The position numbers and the translations under genes are program-made. Positions 22,424-32,304 of a stretch of 34,087 nt of DNA are shown piece by piece. The notes below the pieces were generated by a model, which was not told where the DNA came from, ran no database searches, and saw only the letters and a program-made list of their open reading frames with translations. Source of the stretch: Nymphaea colorata (Eukaryota; Streptophyta; Magnoliopsida; Nymphaeales; Nymphaeaceae); NCBI RefSeq assembly GCF_008831285.2, contig NW_022205087.1, forward strand, positions 1 through 34,087, given 5' to 3'. How positions within the stretch are numbered: the stretch's first letter is position 1; every line of letters begins with the position of its first letter.

Positions 22424-23957
22424 TCACTGTCTCAGCCTGAGCGAAGTGTACCTGTTTCTCACCTTTTCCTCCACTTCGTAGTAGTTGGCCATGCTTATAC
22501 TGAACCCTTCTGGGACGAATTCTTCAGTGCTGCTGTACCTCTAAGTGAAATCCTCCCATCCTTTCTCCAGCACAAGCTAATCCATTTCGACCAGAGTCTC
22601 CAGGAGGTATGCCAATTCGCACAGCAGGTACCTTTCCTTCACTAGTAGCACCTTGCTGGTCTCAAGTTCCTTCATCTTTGCGTAAAACTCGAGGAAGTGT
22701 CTGCGCCAACTGATGCTTTCCCCCTTGGCCTCTCCGCTCCTGAGGGCGGCTTCGTACTTGAGTTGGTATCGTTTGATGACAAAGAAGTACATGTTCCACC
22801 GTTCGCTGCCCACGAACTCCTCCCAGAAGATGCTGTTGAGGCCGAACAGGTTGTTCTTGCTGTTTAGGCTCTCCAGGTGCATTTAGAAGTTGCGCTTGAA
22901 GTCGTTGAGCACAGTGGCGTTCAGCTTGGCCAGCTAGAGCTTGGTCTCGCTGTCGAGCACCTCCTGGCCTGCTTGGGTTACCTTCTCGGCGATCTTGAAG
23001 AGGAGCCGGAAGTAGTTGATCAAACTCACGATCTTCTATATGCCGCTCTTAGTCCTGTTCTCCTCCTGCCTTGCAGCGTCGGCCTTGCTTGGGTTGTTGT
23101 TGAGGGAGGGGAGGGTGGAAAGGGAGATGGAAACTGAGGCATGGTTGGATTGCAGGTTTTCCTTGTTTTAGTAGGAAAAGTTCTCCTTGTTTTCGGAGCT
23201 GTCCCTGGGGTGCTTGTTGTTGTGGTTGGCGCAGGTGGAGGCGGAGTGGTCCTTGGGGGCGGATTCGTCCTTCTTGAGGGGCATGGTGATGTTGATGGCG
23301 GGGACTGAGCGGTTGAGGATGGGCTGGCGGGGGAGGGAGGCGGAGGGGGGCAGGTTGAGCTGGCTGCCCTTCTTGGGGTGGCACAGCTTCAGCTTCTGCA
23401 TCGAGCTTATCGACCGCCGGTTGTCGAGCAGCGCCGGCTTCTAGAAGTAGTCCTTGCTCTTGTTGTGAGTCACGCCCTCGTTGGGAAGGGAAATCCTCAT
23501 CTCCTTCTCCTCCTGTTCGGTCTTCGCCCACTTTTATCCACTCTTCTGCTTCTCGGGAGAAAGATTGGCTTCCTTTTTCAGCTGTTTCTGGATCCAGGGA
23601 TGCCTGTGCATTTATCTCAGACTAAACCTTCGGAAAGAGTCAGTGTGGAGACAGCCAAAGATGAAGTTCTTGAGTTACTCCGAGATGGGTTTGCTATCAG
23701 GGAACACCAGGAGGCCCTTCTCTATCTCCACTCTCAGCTCGTGCTCTGTTTTTCCCCTGAAGGGCACCGATCCGAAGAGCATTTAGTAGAGGGTGATGCC
23801 CATCGCCCACACGTCGGTCTTCTCGTTGTAGACGTTGGCAGAGAGGCTCTCCTTGGGCATGTAGATGGGCGTTCCCACGTTGTAGTTGTCGCGCTCCACC
23901 AGGCTCCTCCGCTTGCTGAACCCGAAGTCGGCGATTTTGAGGGCCCCCTCGGCGGTG

Positions 23958-23989
<32 letters not shown>

Positions 23990-24497
23990 AATGAAGCCGG
24001 CAGCGTGGAAGTGCTCATACCCCTGGAAGACCTGCAGGAAGAGCCCTGCCGCCTCCTCCTCAGAGAAGCTGCCCTTCTCCTTGATTAGTCGCGACAGATC
24101 TCCCCCGGAGCAGTACTCGGTTATGATGTAGCAATTATTCACCGTGAAGAAGGAGTTCTAGTAGCGAAGCAGACTCGGATGGCGGGTCTCCTTGAAGCAC
24201 TCTATCTAGGTCTGCAGCATCGACTTGGATGTCTGGTCCCGCAGCGACTTCAGCTCGATCACCTTTATCGCCACTTACGCTCCTGCATTAAAAGGGCAGT
24301 ACCTGTGAGGTCGTTGATCCCCTTGTAGACCACCGAGGAGTAACCTTTGCCGATGCGGTCAGTTAGCAGAAATGAGTAGTTTTGGATCTTCTTGCGCACT
24401 TCGGTGGGGACTCTGGATGAGCGAGGAGTTACTGTGCGAGTTGCTTGTCGTGTTGCGTGATGAATTGGTGTGGGTTTTCCTGGCGAGGGATGAACAT
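22424..24497 (-). CDS. ULK/ATG1-like serine/threonine protein kinase
   Basis: Exons 24497-24433, 24412-24303 and 24282-22424, two 20-nt introns; 677 residues, TGA at 22424-22426. Kinase domain from about residue 30: RIGKGYSSVVYKG, AIKVIEL with the ATP Lys, EYCSGGDLSRLI, HRDLKPANI, DFGFSKR, GTPIYMPKES, DVWAMGITLY and HRHPWIQ at the end. The usual APE after the activation loop reads PKE. Domain layout (N-terminal kinase, 150-residue polar linker, 200-residue helical C-terminal part) matches ULK/ATG1 kinases of autophagy. The C-terminal match is by layout only. The first intron is needed to reach any ATG; upstream of the kinase frame there is none. Tail-to-tail with the SAXO-like gene (82 bp). 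Confidence 0.87.
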
Positions 24498-24644
24498 CGT
24501 TATAATTCAAATATACCAACGCTGCTTAGCTTCGGTAATGAGCGCAGTATAACCCAAAATATCCACAATCTTTGGATTAGTTAGGGACTGGGTGAGGCTG
24601 GATGATTATATGGGGGTGGCAGGCATGAGTTGATAATTATTATT

Positions 24645-25010
24645 ATGTCGATCGAGCGACCCTCCCAACAGGAGATCCAGAGATTCCTCATTAGTAACTG
24701 TGAGGGTATTCAGTTCAGGACGGCAAGAGGCACACTGGCAACTGGCATGGCGCCATCCCCCACGTACTCGCTATCAGCGCCGCCACTTCTCTCTTCGCCT
24801 ACACTCTATACAAATCAATGACTCCAACAGGCAGTACCTCTTCCTCCACCTAGTTGTCCCTCGCATCCTCTACGAAAAGAGCCTTTCACTTCCCCATCGC
24901 CACCTCAGGCACTTCCTGCCAGCCATCGTCGGAATCGGATCAGTATACCATCGGCAATGCAGCTCTACGCATGGGACTACTATCACGGAGTCTGGACCAG
25001 CAAGAAATGA
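24645..25010 (+). CDS. small two-helix membrane protein, unknown function
   Basis: Exons 24645-24693, 24714-24833, 24854-24942 and 24963-25010, three 20-nt introns in only 366 bp; 101 residues, TGA at 25008. All three introns carry the A at position 15 and the pyrimidine pattern seen elsewhere. Two hydrophobic segments are visible: about residues 30-49 (HVLAISAATSLFAYTLY) and about 72-90 (LPAIVGIGSLYAWDYY). The end is short and basic (WTSKK). I recognise no family. Size and architecture would suit a small subunit of a mitochondrial or ER membrane complex, but nothing in the sequence proves this. The ATG follows GATAATTATTATT. Head-to-head with the kinase gene across 147 bp. Confidence 0.75.
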
Positions 25011-25142
25011 TGATCCACCAACCAGCTAATCATCTATCCATACCATCACTCACCTGTATGCATTAATCCCGAATAATACCTTTTTCCCTCTCTCTAATCA
25101 GCTCTATGATAGGCTTGATAGAATCAATCAGAAGTGGTAGGA

Positions 25143-25805
25143 TCAGCAGCAGGTAGAGTGGGTGCGGTTACCTTCTCTGATGGCTGTTGAACTTAGGTCG
25201 ATTTTCTTCAGAATTTCCTTCTTCCCCGAAGTATTGCACATCTCCTAAACGATGTTATTCGTGATCAAAGACAGGCATTATTGCACGTTCTCGCCGGTTT
25301 TGCTGCTAACCTAGAAAAACACCATATCTTTCTAATTGGCGTACTGCGCTGCATATTCAGTTGGGACTGTTTGCTTATCTCTCTCATCAGTTTTATTGCC
25401 TATATTATCGATGGAATACCGATCAAAACTTTAAGAACACCATAGCCTGCATAGCTTTCCACTTCTTCATCCAATGCTCGCGAATGCTTTCAAAGGTTTC
25501 CTCATTGGTGATATCATAGACGAGTATAACAGCATCGGCTTCTGTATAGTGAGTGGGTTACTTTTATAGTAATTACTTGGGACTGTATTGAATCTTTCCT
25601 GGCTGGAGGTATCCCAGATCTGCAGTCTGACGTTTTTATCGCAGCATTGAACATTTTTAATCCTGAAATCAATCCCAACGTATTCTAAATGATCGATGTG
25701 CGTGTCCTCTACGAAGCGGTGGATGAGTGAGCTCTTACCCACGGTGTAGTCCCCCACCAGGATATACCTCAATAACAGGTCGTAGTTGCGCGTACGGTGA
25801 CTCAT
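25143..25805 (-). CDS. Rab family small GTPase
   Basis: Exons 25805-25562, 25541-25420 and 25399-25143, two 20-nt introns; about 207 residues, TGA at 25143. GTPase motifs: G1 GDYTVGKSS, switch I YVGIDF, G3 WDTSSQERF, G4 IGNKTD, G5 VSSKTGENV, and a C-terminal CC for geranylgeranylation, so it should sit on membranes and direct vesicle traffic. G3 is normally WDTAGQE; the SS here would alter the switch II glycine. Between DITNEETFESIREHW and DEEVESYAGYGVLKVLIG the frame slips by one base near 25471 (TTGGATG); one extra G would join them and make the length divisible by three. Subfamily is not clear from the motifs. Nearest to generic Rab1/8/18-type proteins only by eye. Confidence 0.9.
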
Positions 25806-26137
25806 GTTGCGTCGTAAAAAGAACTATAAGCCAAATTATGACTAGTTTATATACCAATCCAAGAATATATTACACCAAACGTAGGCTCCCGCCCAAGTAA
25901 TACACCCGGAACCGTCAGATTGGAAGGAAATGTCATTTATGATATTTTTGCAATTATTTTGTTATATTATATGAATACCCTTACGTAGAAGCTTGATTTT
26001 TAATGGTAATTTTTGATATGCGTTTTTTAGCTATGGATTTCTAAGATCTCCTCATATCATGCCGAGTTCCCCAAGCGCACCTCAAATATGTTTAACAATC
26101 GTATTTTTGCGTATAGATTGATGGGATCACGAATGAT
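25806..26137. other. intergenic region, no recognised gene
   Basis: About 330 AT-rich bases between the Rab start and the aminotransferase stop, both on the minus strand. It should hold the Rab promoter and the 3' end of the upstream gene. No convincing frame, repeat or RNA structure seen. Confidence 0.5.
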
Positions 26138-28176
26138 TCAGACGGTGACTGACTTGGCCAGGTTGCGGGGTGGTCTGGGTCGATCCCGTGCTCTCCCCTC
26201 AGGGGGCAGAGCTTCTCCACCAGCAGTTGGATGGGGACTATGGCGAGCAGATGAGAGATGTGGGGCACGTGGGGGATGGTGAGGATGAAGTGGTACTTCC
26301 TCGTCGGCAGCGCCTTCTTCTCGCCCTCGGGCAGCTTCTCGTTCTCCTTTTAGATCTTCTCCACCTCCCGCCGGTGCTGCTCCTCGATGTCCTCCTCGCA
26401 GTCGGTGATGATGATGACGAAGGCGTTGCGTGAGTGCATCTGGTCGAGGGCGTTCATCATCACAGTGAAGGTCTCCCCGCGCAGGACGAACAGGATAACT
26501 GCTGTCTCCAACTTCCTGTCGCTCTCGATGAGGGCGATAGGACCGTGCTTCATCTCGCATGCTCCTAAGGCCTCAGCGTGGATGTAGTTAAGTTCCTTGA
26601 TCTTCAAGGCAGCCTCCCTCGCGATGGCCATGGATTCACGCTTGCCCAGTAAGTACAGTGACTCTTTATTCCTGAGTAATTGAGCCAATTCAATGCATTT
26701 GGTCTCATTGGTATCGATTATTTCCTGCACCCTCTTGGGAGCTTAGGGGAGGCTGGCCCTGATCTCTTCGATCTATGCCATTTTGGCGGTCTTTTTCTGC
26801 TCGGCCACTTCGGTGGCGAACCTGATGAGGTTGAGCACCTGGTGGAAGAAGCTCTTGGTGGCAGCCACGCACACCTCCCTGCCCACCTTGATGTAGATGG
26901 GGTAGTCGACCTTCCTCGCCAGGGTAGACCCCTCCACGTTGATGATGCCGATGGTCTTTACGCTCTCCCTGTGCTTGCAATCGCCCACGATGCTTATTAG
27001 ATCCTTGGTCTCGCCCGATTGACTGATCAGCACAACTGTTTCGTTCTCTGTGATATCCGATGCCTCCATCTCCACGGGGTCCACCAAGTTAACTTTGCGG
27101 AAACAGCGCAGTTTCTTGAAGAAATACTCACTTGCCAGGGCAGCATAGTAGCTGGAGCCACATGCGATCATGGTGAGGAAGTCTCCGAACTATATGGCTT
27201 GCACTCTTGCGAAGTTTGCCTCGAAGGGGATTTCCGCCTGCTGTCTGATTTAATAGTTATACCAGTTTTTGTACTGGGCGGGAGGACGCAGCTCCACCTT
27301 TTGCGGCTCGGTTATGTGGGTGAGTCTATCGCGCATTTTTTCCTTGAGCTGGGGGATCTCGTTGACCTTGAGCTCGAAAACCTCGTTGTCGTTGGAAGGG
27401 AAGAAACAGTTGACGTGTTTTTCGAAAGCGATGCGTTCGGAGACTACCAGTATTTCGTCTTCTTGGGCAGAAAAACCGATCAAGAGTGGAGAGCCGTTAG
27501 TGGCCGTGTAGATAGTGTCGGGTGCTGTCCGATCAATGATGACTAATCCCCATTGCGACTTGCTCCCAGCTATCTTCTTGAACTCTTCCAGCGCCTCTAC
27601 CATGCTTTTCCCCTGTTTTCGCAAGAGGGCAAGATACTGCACGATGACTTCAGTATCTGTGCTGCTGGTGAATTTCACATCAGGAAGATATGTATTTTTG
27701 ATCTAGGCATGATTGGTGATGATCCCGTTGTGGACAAGATAGATTTGCCGGCTCTCATCGAAGTGGGGGTGGGAGTTGCGGTCCACCTTCTCCCCGCAAG
27801 TGGCCCAGCGCGTGTGGGCGATCCCGCTGGTAGCCACTCCGGTCTCCTGCATCACCTCCTCTACCACCTTGTTGATGCATCCGGCCTGCTTCAGACCCTG
27901 TTCCGCATACTTCACCAGTCGGCCAGTTTGCGTGGAGCCTGCCAGCGTGAACACTCCTGCGCTATCGTAGCCTCTATTCTTGAGCAGTTCTACTCCTTCG
28001 CACAAAAACTCCTCGAGACTGTAGCGATAGGTTGCCTTGTCCATCTTGGCCTGCTGCTCCTTCGTTATTGGCGTCTTCATCACCATTCCAACTATGCCGC
28101 AGCACTTGCTCTCCTTCTCGTTCGTGCCCACGAGTCCACCTAATAACGCACCGCCCAACAAAACCTTTCTCAGCAT
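26138..28176 (-). CDS. GFAT: glutamine-fructose-6-phosphate aminotransferase (isomerising)
   Basis: Intronless, about 679 residues, near the usual eukaryotic length. It converts fructose 6-phosphate and glutamine to glucosamine 6-phosphate, the first step of the hexosamine pathway. Class II glutaminase half: CGIVGMV with the nucleophile Cys at 26, KNRGYDSAGV, HTRWATCGE, HNGIITNH. SIS isomerase half: MIACGSSYYAALAS, SQSGETKDLI, AATKSFFHQ, and near the end EALGACEMKHGPIALI. Unusually, 25 residues precede the catalytic Cys, including hydrophobic MLRKVLLGGALLGGLVG; the Cys must be exposed by processing. The last motif (PRNLAKSVTV then TGA) lies one frame off, explained by one missing C in the run at 26167-26170 (GGGG on the plus strand). 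Head-to-head with the PI4K-like gene. Confidence 0.93.
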
Positions 28177-28394
28177 TCCGTAGATAGATAAACTTAATAA
28201 ATATATCGAAAATCAGAACGCACATTTAAGGCCATTCATTCCGTTGGTCGGAAAGGGAGGCCAGGGCCAACCGGTAACGGTTTCACTATGGGGATATTAT
28301 GGGGAATATAACAACGATGACAAATGTGTATGTGTGTTGCATGAGTGTTATATGTTTTGAGGGCTTGCGTGTGCTATCGATAAGTTATAATCGG
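28177..28394. promoter_or_regulatory. 218-bp divergent promoter region
   Basis: Separates the starts of GFAT (-) and the PI4K-like gene (+). Next to the GFAT start it contains, on the minus strand, ATATATTTATTAAG. Next to the plus-strand start lies AAGTTATAATCGG. Both are AT-rich words of the type found just upstream of most starts here. Nothing else recognised. Confidence 0.45.
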
Positions 28395-30211
28395 ATGGAC
28401 TCGGGGCCGGGGGACATGAAGACGGAAACCAAGCGGCAGGTGGAGAAGATGGAAGTGAGCTTCTAGGACAAGATCTTCAGCGGCCGGAAGTTCAAATTGA
28501 AGTTCTTCCCCTGGATCCGGACAGGCGAGCTCAAGAAAATGCTCATCAAGGAAAAATTCAATGATAAACACACGCACCTCACAGAGCACGATATTCGCCT
28601 CTTCTGCAAGAACATGGAACTATCGTAAGAAAAAGAAACTTCTTTGAGTTCTACAAGATTGAGGCAGGCTCCACCGTCGTCATCATGGCCAACGCCAACG
28701 CGCACAACCTGCAAAACGGGGTCATCAACCCCTACCAGATCTTCGAAAAGACACCCCAGGAAATCACCAATCTCATATTGAATGTCCAGTCCGGACTCAA
28801 TGCCGGTAAACGCCCTCGCCTAGCTGCTGAAGGCACCTCAGGCACTTACTTCCTCGAAAACAACCAAAAGAAGGTGGTTGCAGTCTACAAGCCCTTTGAT
28901 GAAGAACCCTATACTCCTAATAATCCGAGGGGATTCGTCGGCTAGCTTGGAGGGGACGGCATGCGCAAAGGTATCCTTAGCGGCTAGTGTGCAACTCGAG
29001 AGGTGGCTGCGTACCTTCTGGATTCGCAACGCCAATTCCATGAAGTTCCTGCCACTGCCTACGTTGAGTTCTACCATCCTTGCTTCAGTTATCGGGAGGT
29101 TTGCAACAATCCCATCGTTTCTCACCCCGAGTGCGACCTCAAAAGACTCAGAACGAAGCATGGCTCACTGCAGGAGTTTGTGTAGTATATGGACATAGTG
29201 GGCAACCTTGGAGCCAGACAGTTCGACATGAACTAGGTACACAAAATAGCTATTCTGGATCTACGCATTCTGAACTGTGACCGTAATGAGGCTAACATAT
29301 TAGTAGTGAAAAAACTGGTGACAAATAGCAAGGGTAGCACTTCCCGCCTAACTTCTCTCATCCCCATCGACCATGGCCTCTCCTTCCCTGACAACTTCGA
29401 AATCTACGACCACCAAATTGTCTGGATGGGATACAAGCAGTCTGAAATGCCGCTATCTCAGCAGTCTCTTGAGTTTATCGAGGCTATTGACCCGCTGCGT
29501 GACTGTACCACTCTTAGAGAAAAATTGGGTTTTAGAGAAATATGCCTGAGGAACTTCAGAGTTGCTCAAATCTTCCTCAAGAGATTGGCAAGAGCAGGAT
29601 TTACACTTCATTAAATTGGAAAGTTCGTCTACCGCTAAGATGAGGATGACTGGTCGGAATCAGAAGAGGAAGAGCAAAAGCCAAAAAAGCCAGTGCTATC
29701 AGAACTATAGAGACTGGTGAAGTAAGCTGAAGTAATCTACTTCACAGTACGTGATAACGGAATAAAATCAACGGTTTAGTTCCAGATCGGTTTGATCCGT
29801 TTACGCAGAGAGGAGGAAAAAGAGGAAGAGAAGGAGGTAAACAGTCAGGAAGAAAACTTATAGCTTGGAGCCCTCCTCAAAAAGATGTCCAAACAGCGTG
29901 AGACCTCCATCGAAAAGGGCTAGAAACCTACTCCTTCCAAGAGCAGACACAAAGTGAGAAACATCAGCCTGCCTAACCTGAAGAAGAAACCATCGAACGT
30001 ACGTGACAAGCGCATGCGTCTCAAGAAGCGCAAGAACACCAACGACAAGCGGGGAGAACCAAAGGAAAAGAACGAAAACTGGGGCTAGGTTTTCTTCCAC
30101 TACTTCGAGGAGATTCTATAGAGGTTCGTGAAGCGCAAGCTGGAATTGAAGGCCAAACCGCTCCCCAAGCCCGCCAGAGGTAGACTCTTCAGCGAAAACA
30201 TCGAACTTTGA
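28395..30211 (+). CDS. ubiquitin-like domain-PI4-kinase gamma-like protein
   Basis: Intronless, about 605 residues, TGA at 30209. Residues about 20-105 resemble a ubiquitin-like domain (FSGRKFKLKF, GELKKMLI, DIRLFCKNMELS, YKIEAGSTVVIM). The next part matches the type II PI4-kinase gamma group known from plants: YKPFDEEPYTPNNPRG, GDGMRKG, REVAAYLLD, GSLQEFVQYMD, HKIAILDLRILNCDRNEANILVV (catalytic Asp) and LIPIDHGLSFPD (metal-binding Asp). The usual DRHAGN reads DRNEAN. The C-terminal 200 residues are highly charged with basic clusters. The UBL and kinase frames differ by one base at the A run 28630-28634; one more A gives a loop of normal UBL length. Lipid or protein kinase activity cannot be told from motifs. 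The start is the first ATG of the UBL frame. Confidence 0.87.
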
Positions 30212-30293
30212 TCCGACATCCACTCATCATCTCATCATGTTCCTCCATCTCCCTCCCATCTGTATCTGTTTTGGGCTGCGGCATAATAATATA

Positions 30294-31213
30294 ATGGAAT
30301 ACGTGCTTTTCGCATTCAGTGATTCACAAGCGCCGATAAAGGCCAAACTGTCCAAACTGCGCCATCTTGATTCTCTCTTCTTCTTCCTACTCATCGTTGC
30401 CCTCCTTTTCTTCCAGGTCTTCCAGCACAATCAGCTGCGACAAGACCTCCTTACCCGCAAAACTGACTACCTCCTTGAAGAATTACTGCAGGAAAGGATT
30501 CCGCAGCTGGAGCGCCAGATAGAAGAGCTCAGAAACATGCTCCAGGATGAGTCCATGAAAATGGATCAAAGACTGCAATAAAATAAGGTAACAAGTTGCC
30601 CATTTAGCAAATCACCCTTGTTTTGGGGAGGGAACTCGGACTGCCCATCCGCGACATTCACTAGGACAAAAACACCAATGTAGAAAAATCATAGGATGAG
30701 TAAGTAAAAGAAAGTAGGAGCTACGAGATTATTGAGATTGAGCCGAGCAGTGAAGAAGAGTCGACTGATAATGACCAGGAGGACAATAGTGAGGAGCTGA
30801 ATACCTAGTCTGACAGTTTTCCTGAAGAGCAGGTCATCTCCACATCAAGGCAAGCCCCATCCTGCACGTACCTCTAGTACCTAAAATAACGTCATAACGG
30901 TCAGAGTCACTCCAAGTCTTCCTATCAGGAGAAACGGCATTACCGCATCAACACGAGTAGCTTTGTTAAAAAAAGTGGAATATAGCTGCAAGAGCAACAA
31001 TTAGAGACTATCAAAAGAATAGTAGAAGACGCAGGCAAGGTTCTACTTGTGGGAGTACTCTTAGCCGTGGTATTGCTTCTCACTTTCCAAAAAAAGAAGA
31101 AGGGAAAACAAGCAAACTCCAGTATTCGGGACCTTTGGAGAAGAATATGGCCTGAAGAACGCAAGCGTATAGTGAAGGAATGGAAGTAGGAGAAGGAGTT
31201 ATTGGCCCTCTGA
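30294..31213 (+). CDS. two-helix membrane protein with coiled coil, unknown function
   Basis: Exons 30294-30587 and 30608-31213 with one 20-nt intron; 299 residues, TGA at 31211. Residues about 27-43 are a transmembrane segment (SLFFFLLIVALLFFQVF), followed by a coiled coil to about residue 100 (LEELLQERIPQLERQIEEL). A polar, acidic middle region with many Glu, Asp, Ser and TAA/TAG-coded Gln follows. A second hydrophobic segment at about 242-258 (KVLLVGVLLAVVLLLTF) precedes a basic tail. An ATG at 30237 in the same frame would add 19 residues; 30294 is preferred because it follows GCATAATAATATA. No family recognised. An integral membrane tether is a guess from architecture. Confidence 0.78.
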
Positions 31214-31350
31214 ATGATGATTCTTGCATTTTCATATTAAATTATCCATAATTACGAGGTACCTATTTTTAAGGTGGGCCATATTCTCGAACATTCAAGA
31301 ATAATAATCGCTATAAAGCTTACTCTATTCATTCGCTACATATAATAAAA

Positions 31351-32217
31351 ATGATTGACTGGTAAGGCCTTCTAAAATTCTCACTCAAATACACCGACGG
31401 AACCAAGAAATCGGAATTCCACGAGATGAGTCCCGAGAATAAGAAGTGGCTCGAAGAGGCCATGCAACAATACTGCAATGCTGAGATAAGACGCATCCAA
31501 GAGATATTGGCAACGCTGGAGAAATTCACCTAAATGGAAGCCTAGGCTGTTCAGAGCAACCTGGAATAGCTGCAGGAGTTGTTGGACTCGCTTGATAGAG
31601 GATCCACCCTGTACAAGATGGGCGGACATATCGTCCTCCTCAAGATCATCTTCTACTCCCAGGACGAGCATTCGAAGGAAATCGCCCTCCAGATCTACGC
31701 CTCGGCCAACCAGAACGACGCCCACGTCCAAAACGACTCCATCAATGTGGGCGCCCTCGAAATGATCGAGCTGTTGAAGAAGGAAAAGAGCCCCAGACTG
31801 CGCGAGAACCTTCTTGGAGCCATCTCCGCCACCATCAGAGGCGAAAACCTAGAAGCTAAGCGCATTTTCATACGCTTAAACGGATTGGAACTGCTCGAAG
31901 AACTCATGAAAGGAGCTACGCCCAGACTGGCTGGGAAGGCAAACACACTATGGAGAGACTTGCTGCATTACGACGATAGACTTCACTACACTTTCAACGA
32001 TCTTTCGGCCTTTAATAACACGTCAAACCTCAAGCAGGACCAGCCAGGCAACTATAATCTCTCCTACGATGTTAATAAGGAACACCAAGATAAGAACTAG
32101 CTGCCTTAGAATGCCCAATTCAAAGGATGCATTAAAAAGTTTTTGCAGGCAAGGAAGTAGCTATTCGAAGGTTATTTACACTGGCTTAAAGAACAGATCA
32201 AGCTGGAGAGCTAATGA
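31351..32217 (+). CDS. FES1: Fes1/HspBP1-like Hsp70 nucleotide exchange factor
   Basis: Intronless, 288 residues, TGA at 32215. The N-terminus (MIDWQGLLKFSLKYTDGT, with TAA for the Gln) is the family signature seen in fungal Fes1 and animal HspBP1, followed by EMSPENKKWLEEAM. The rest is armadillo-like: GGHIVLLKII, EIALQIYASANQNDAHVQN, VGALEMIELLKKE, PRLRENLLGAISATIRG and NGLELLEELMKG. These proteins bind the Hsp70 ATPase lobe in the cytosol and speed ADP release. The second-to-last codon is TAA followed directly by the TGA stop. The ATG follows CATATAATAAAA. Tail-to-tail with the ARID gene, 87 bp between stops. Confidence 0.93.
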
Positions 32218-32304
32218 GATGGCCTGAATCTTTGATTAAATATAATGTATATAGTGGACAATTATCTGCAAGGAATGGATATGTATGTGTGAATGATAAG
32301 GATA

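Noticed and set aside
23378-24088. 236-codon plus-strand frame antisense to the ULK-like kinase.
   Set aside because: The minus strand encodes clear kinase motifs over the same bases. The plus frame is compositional only.
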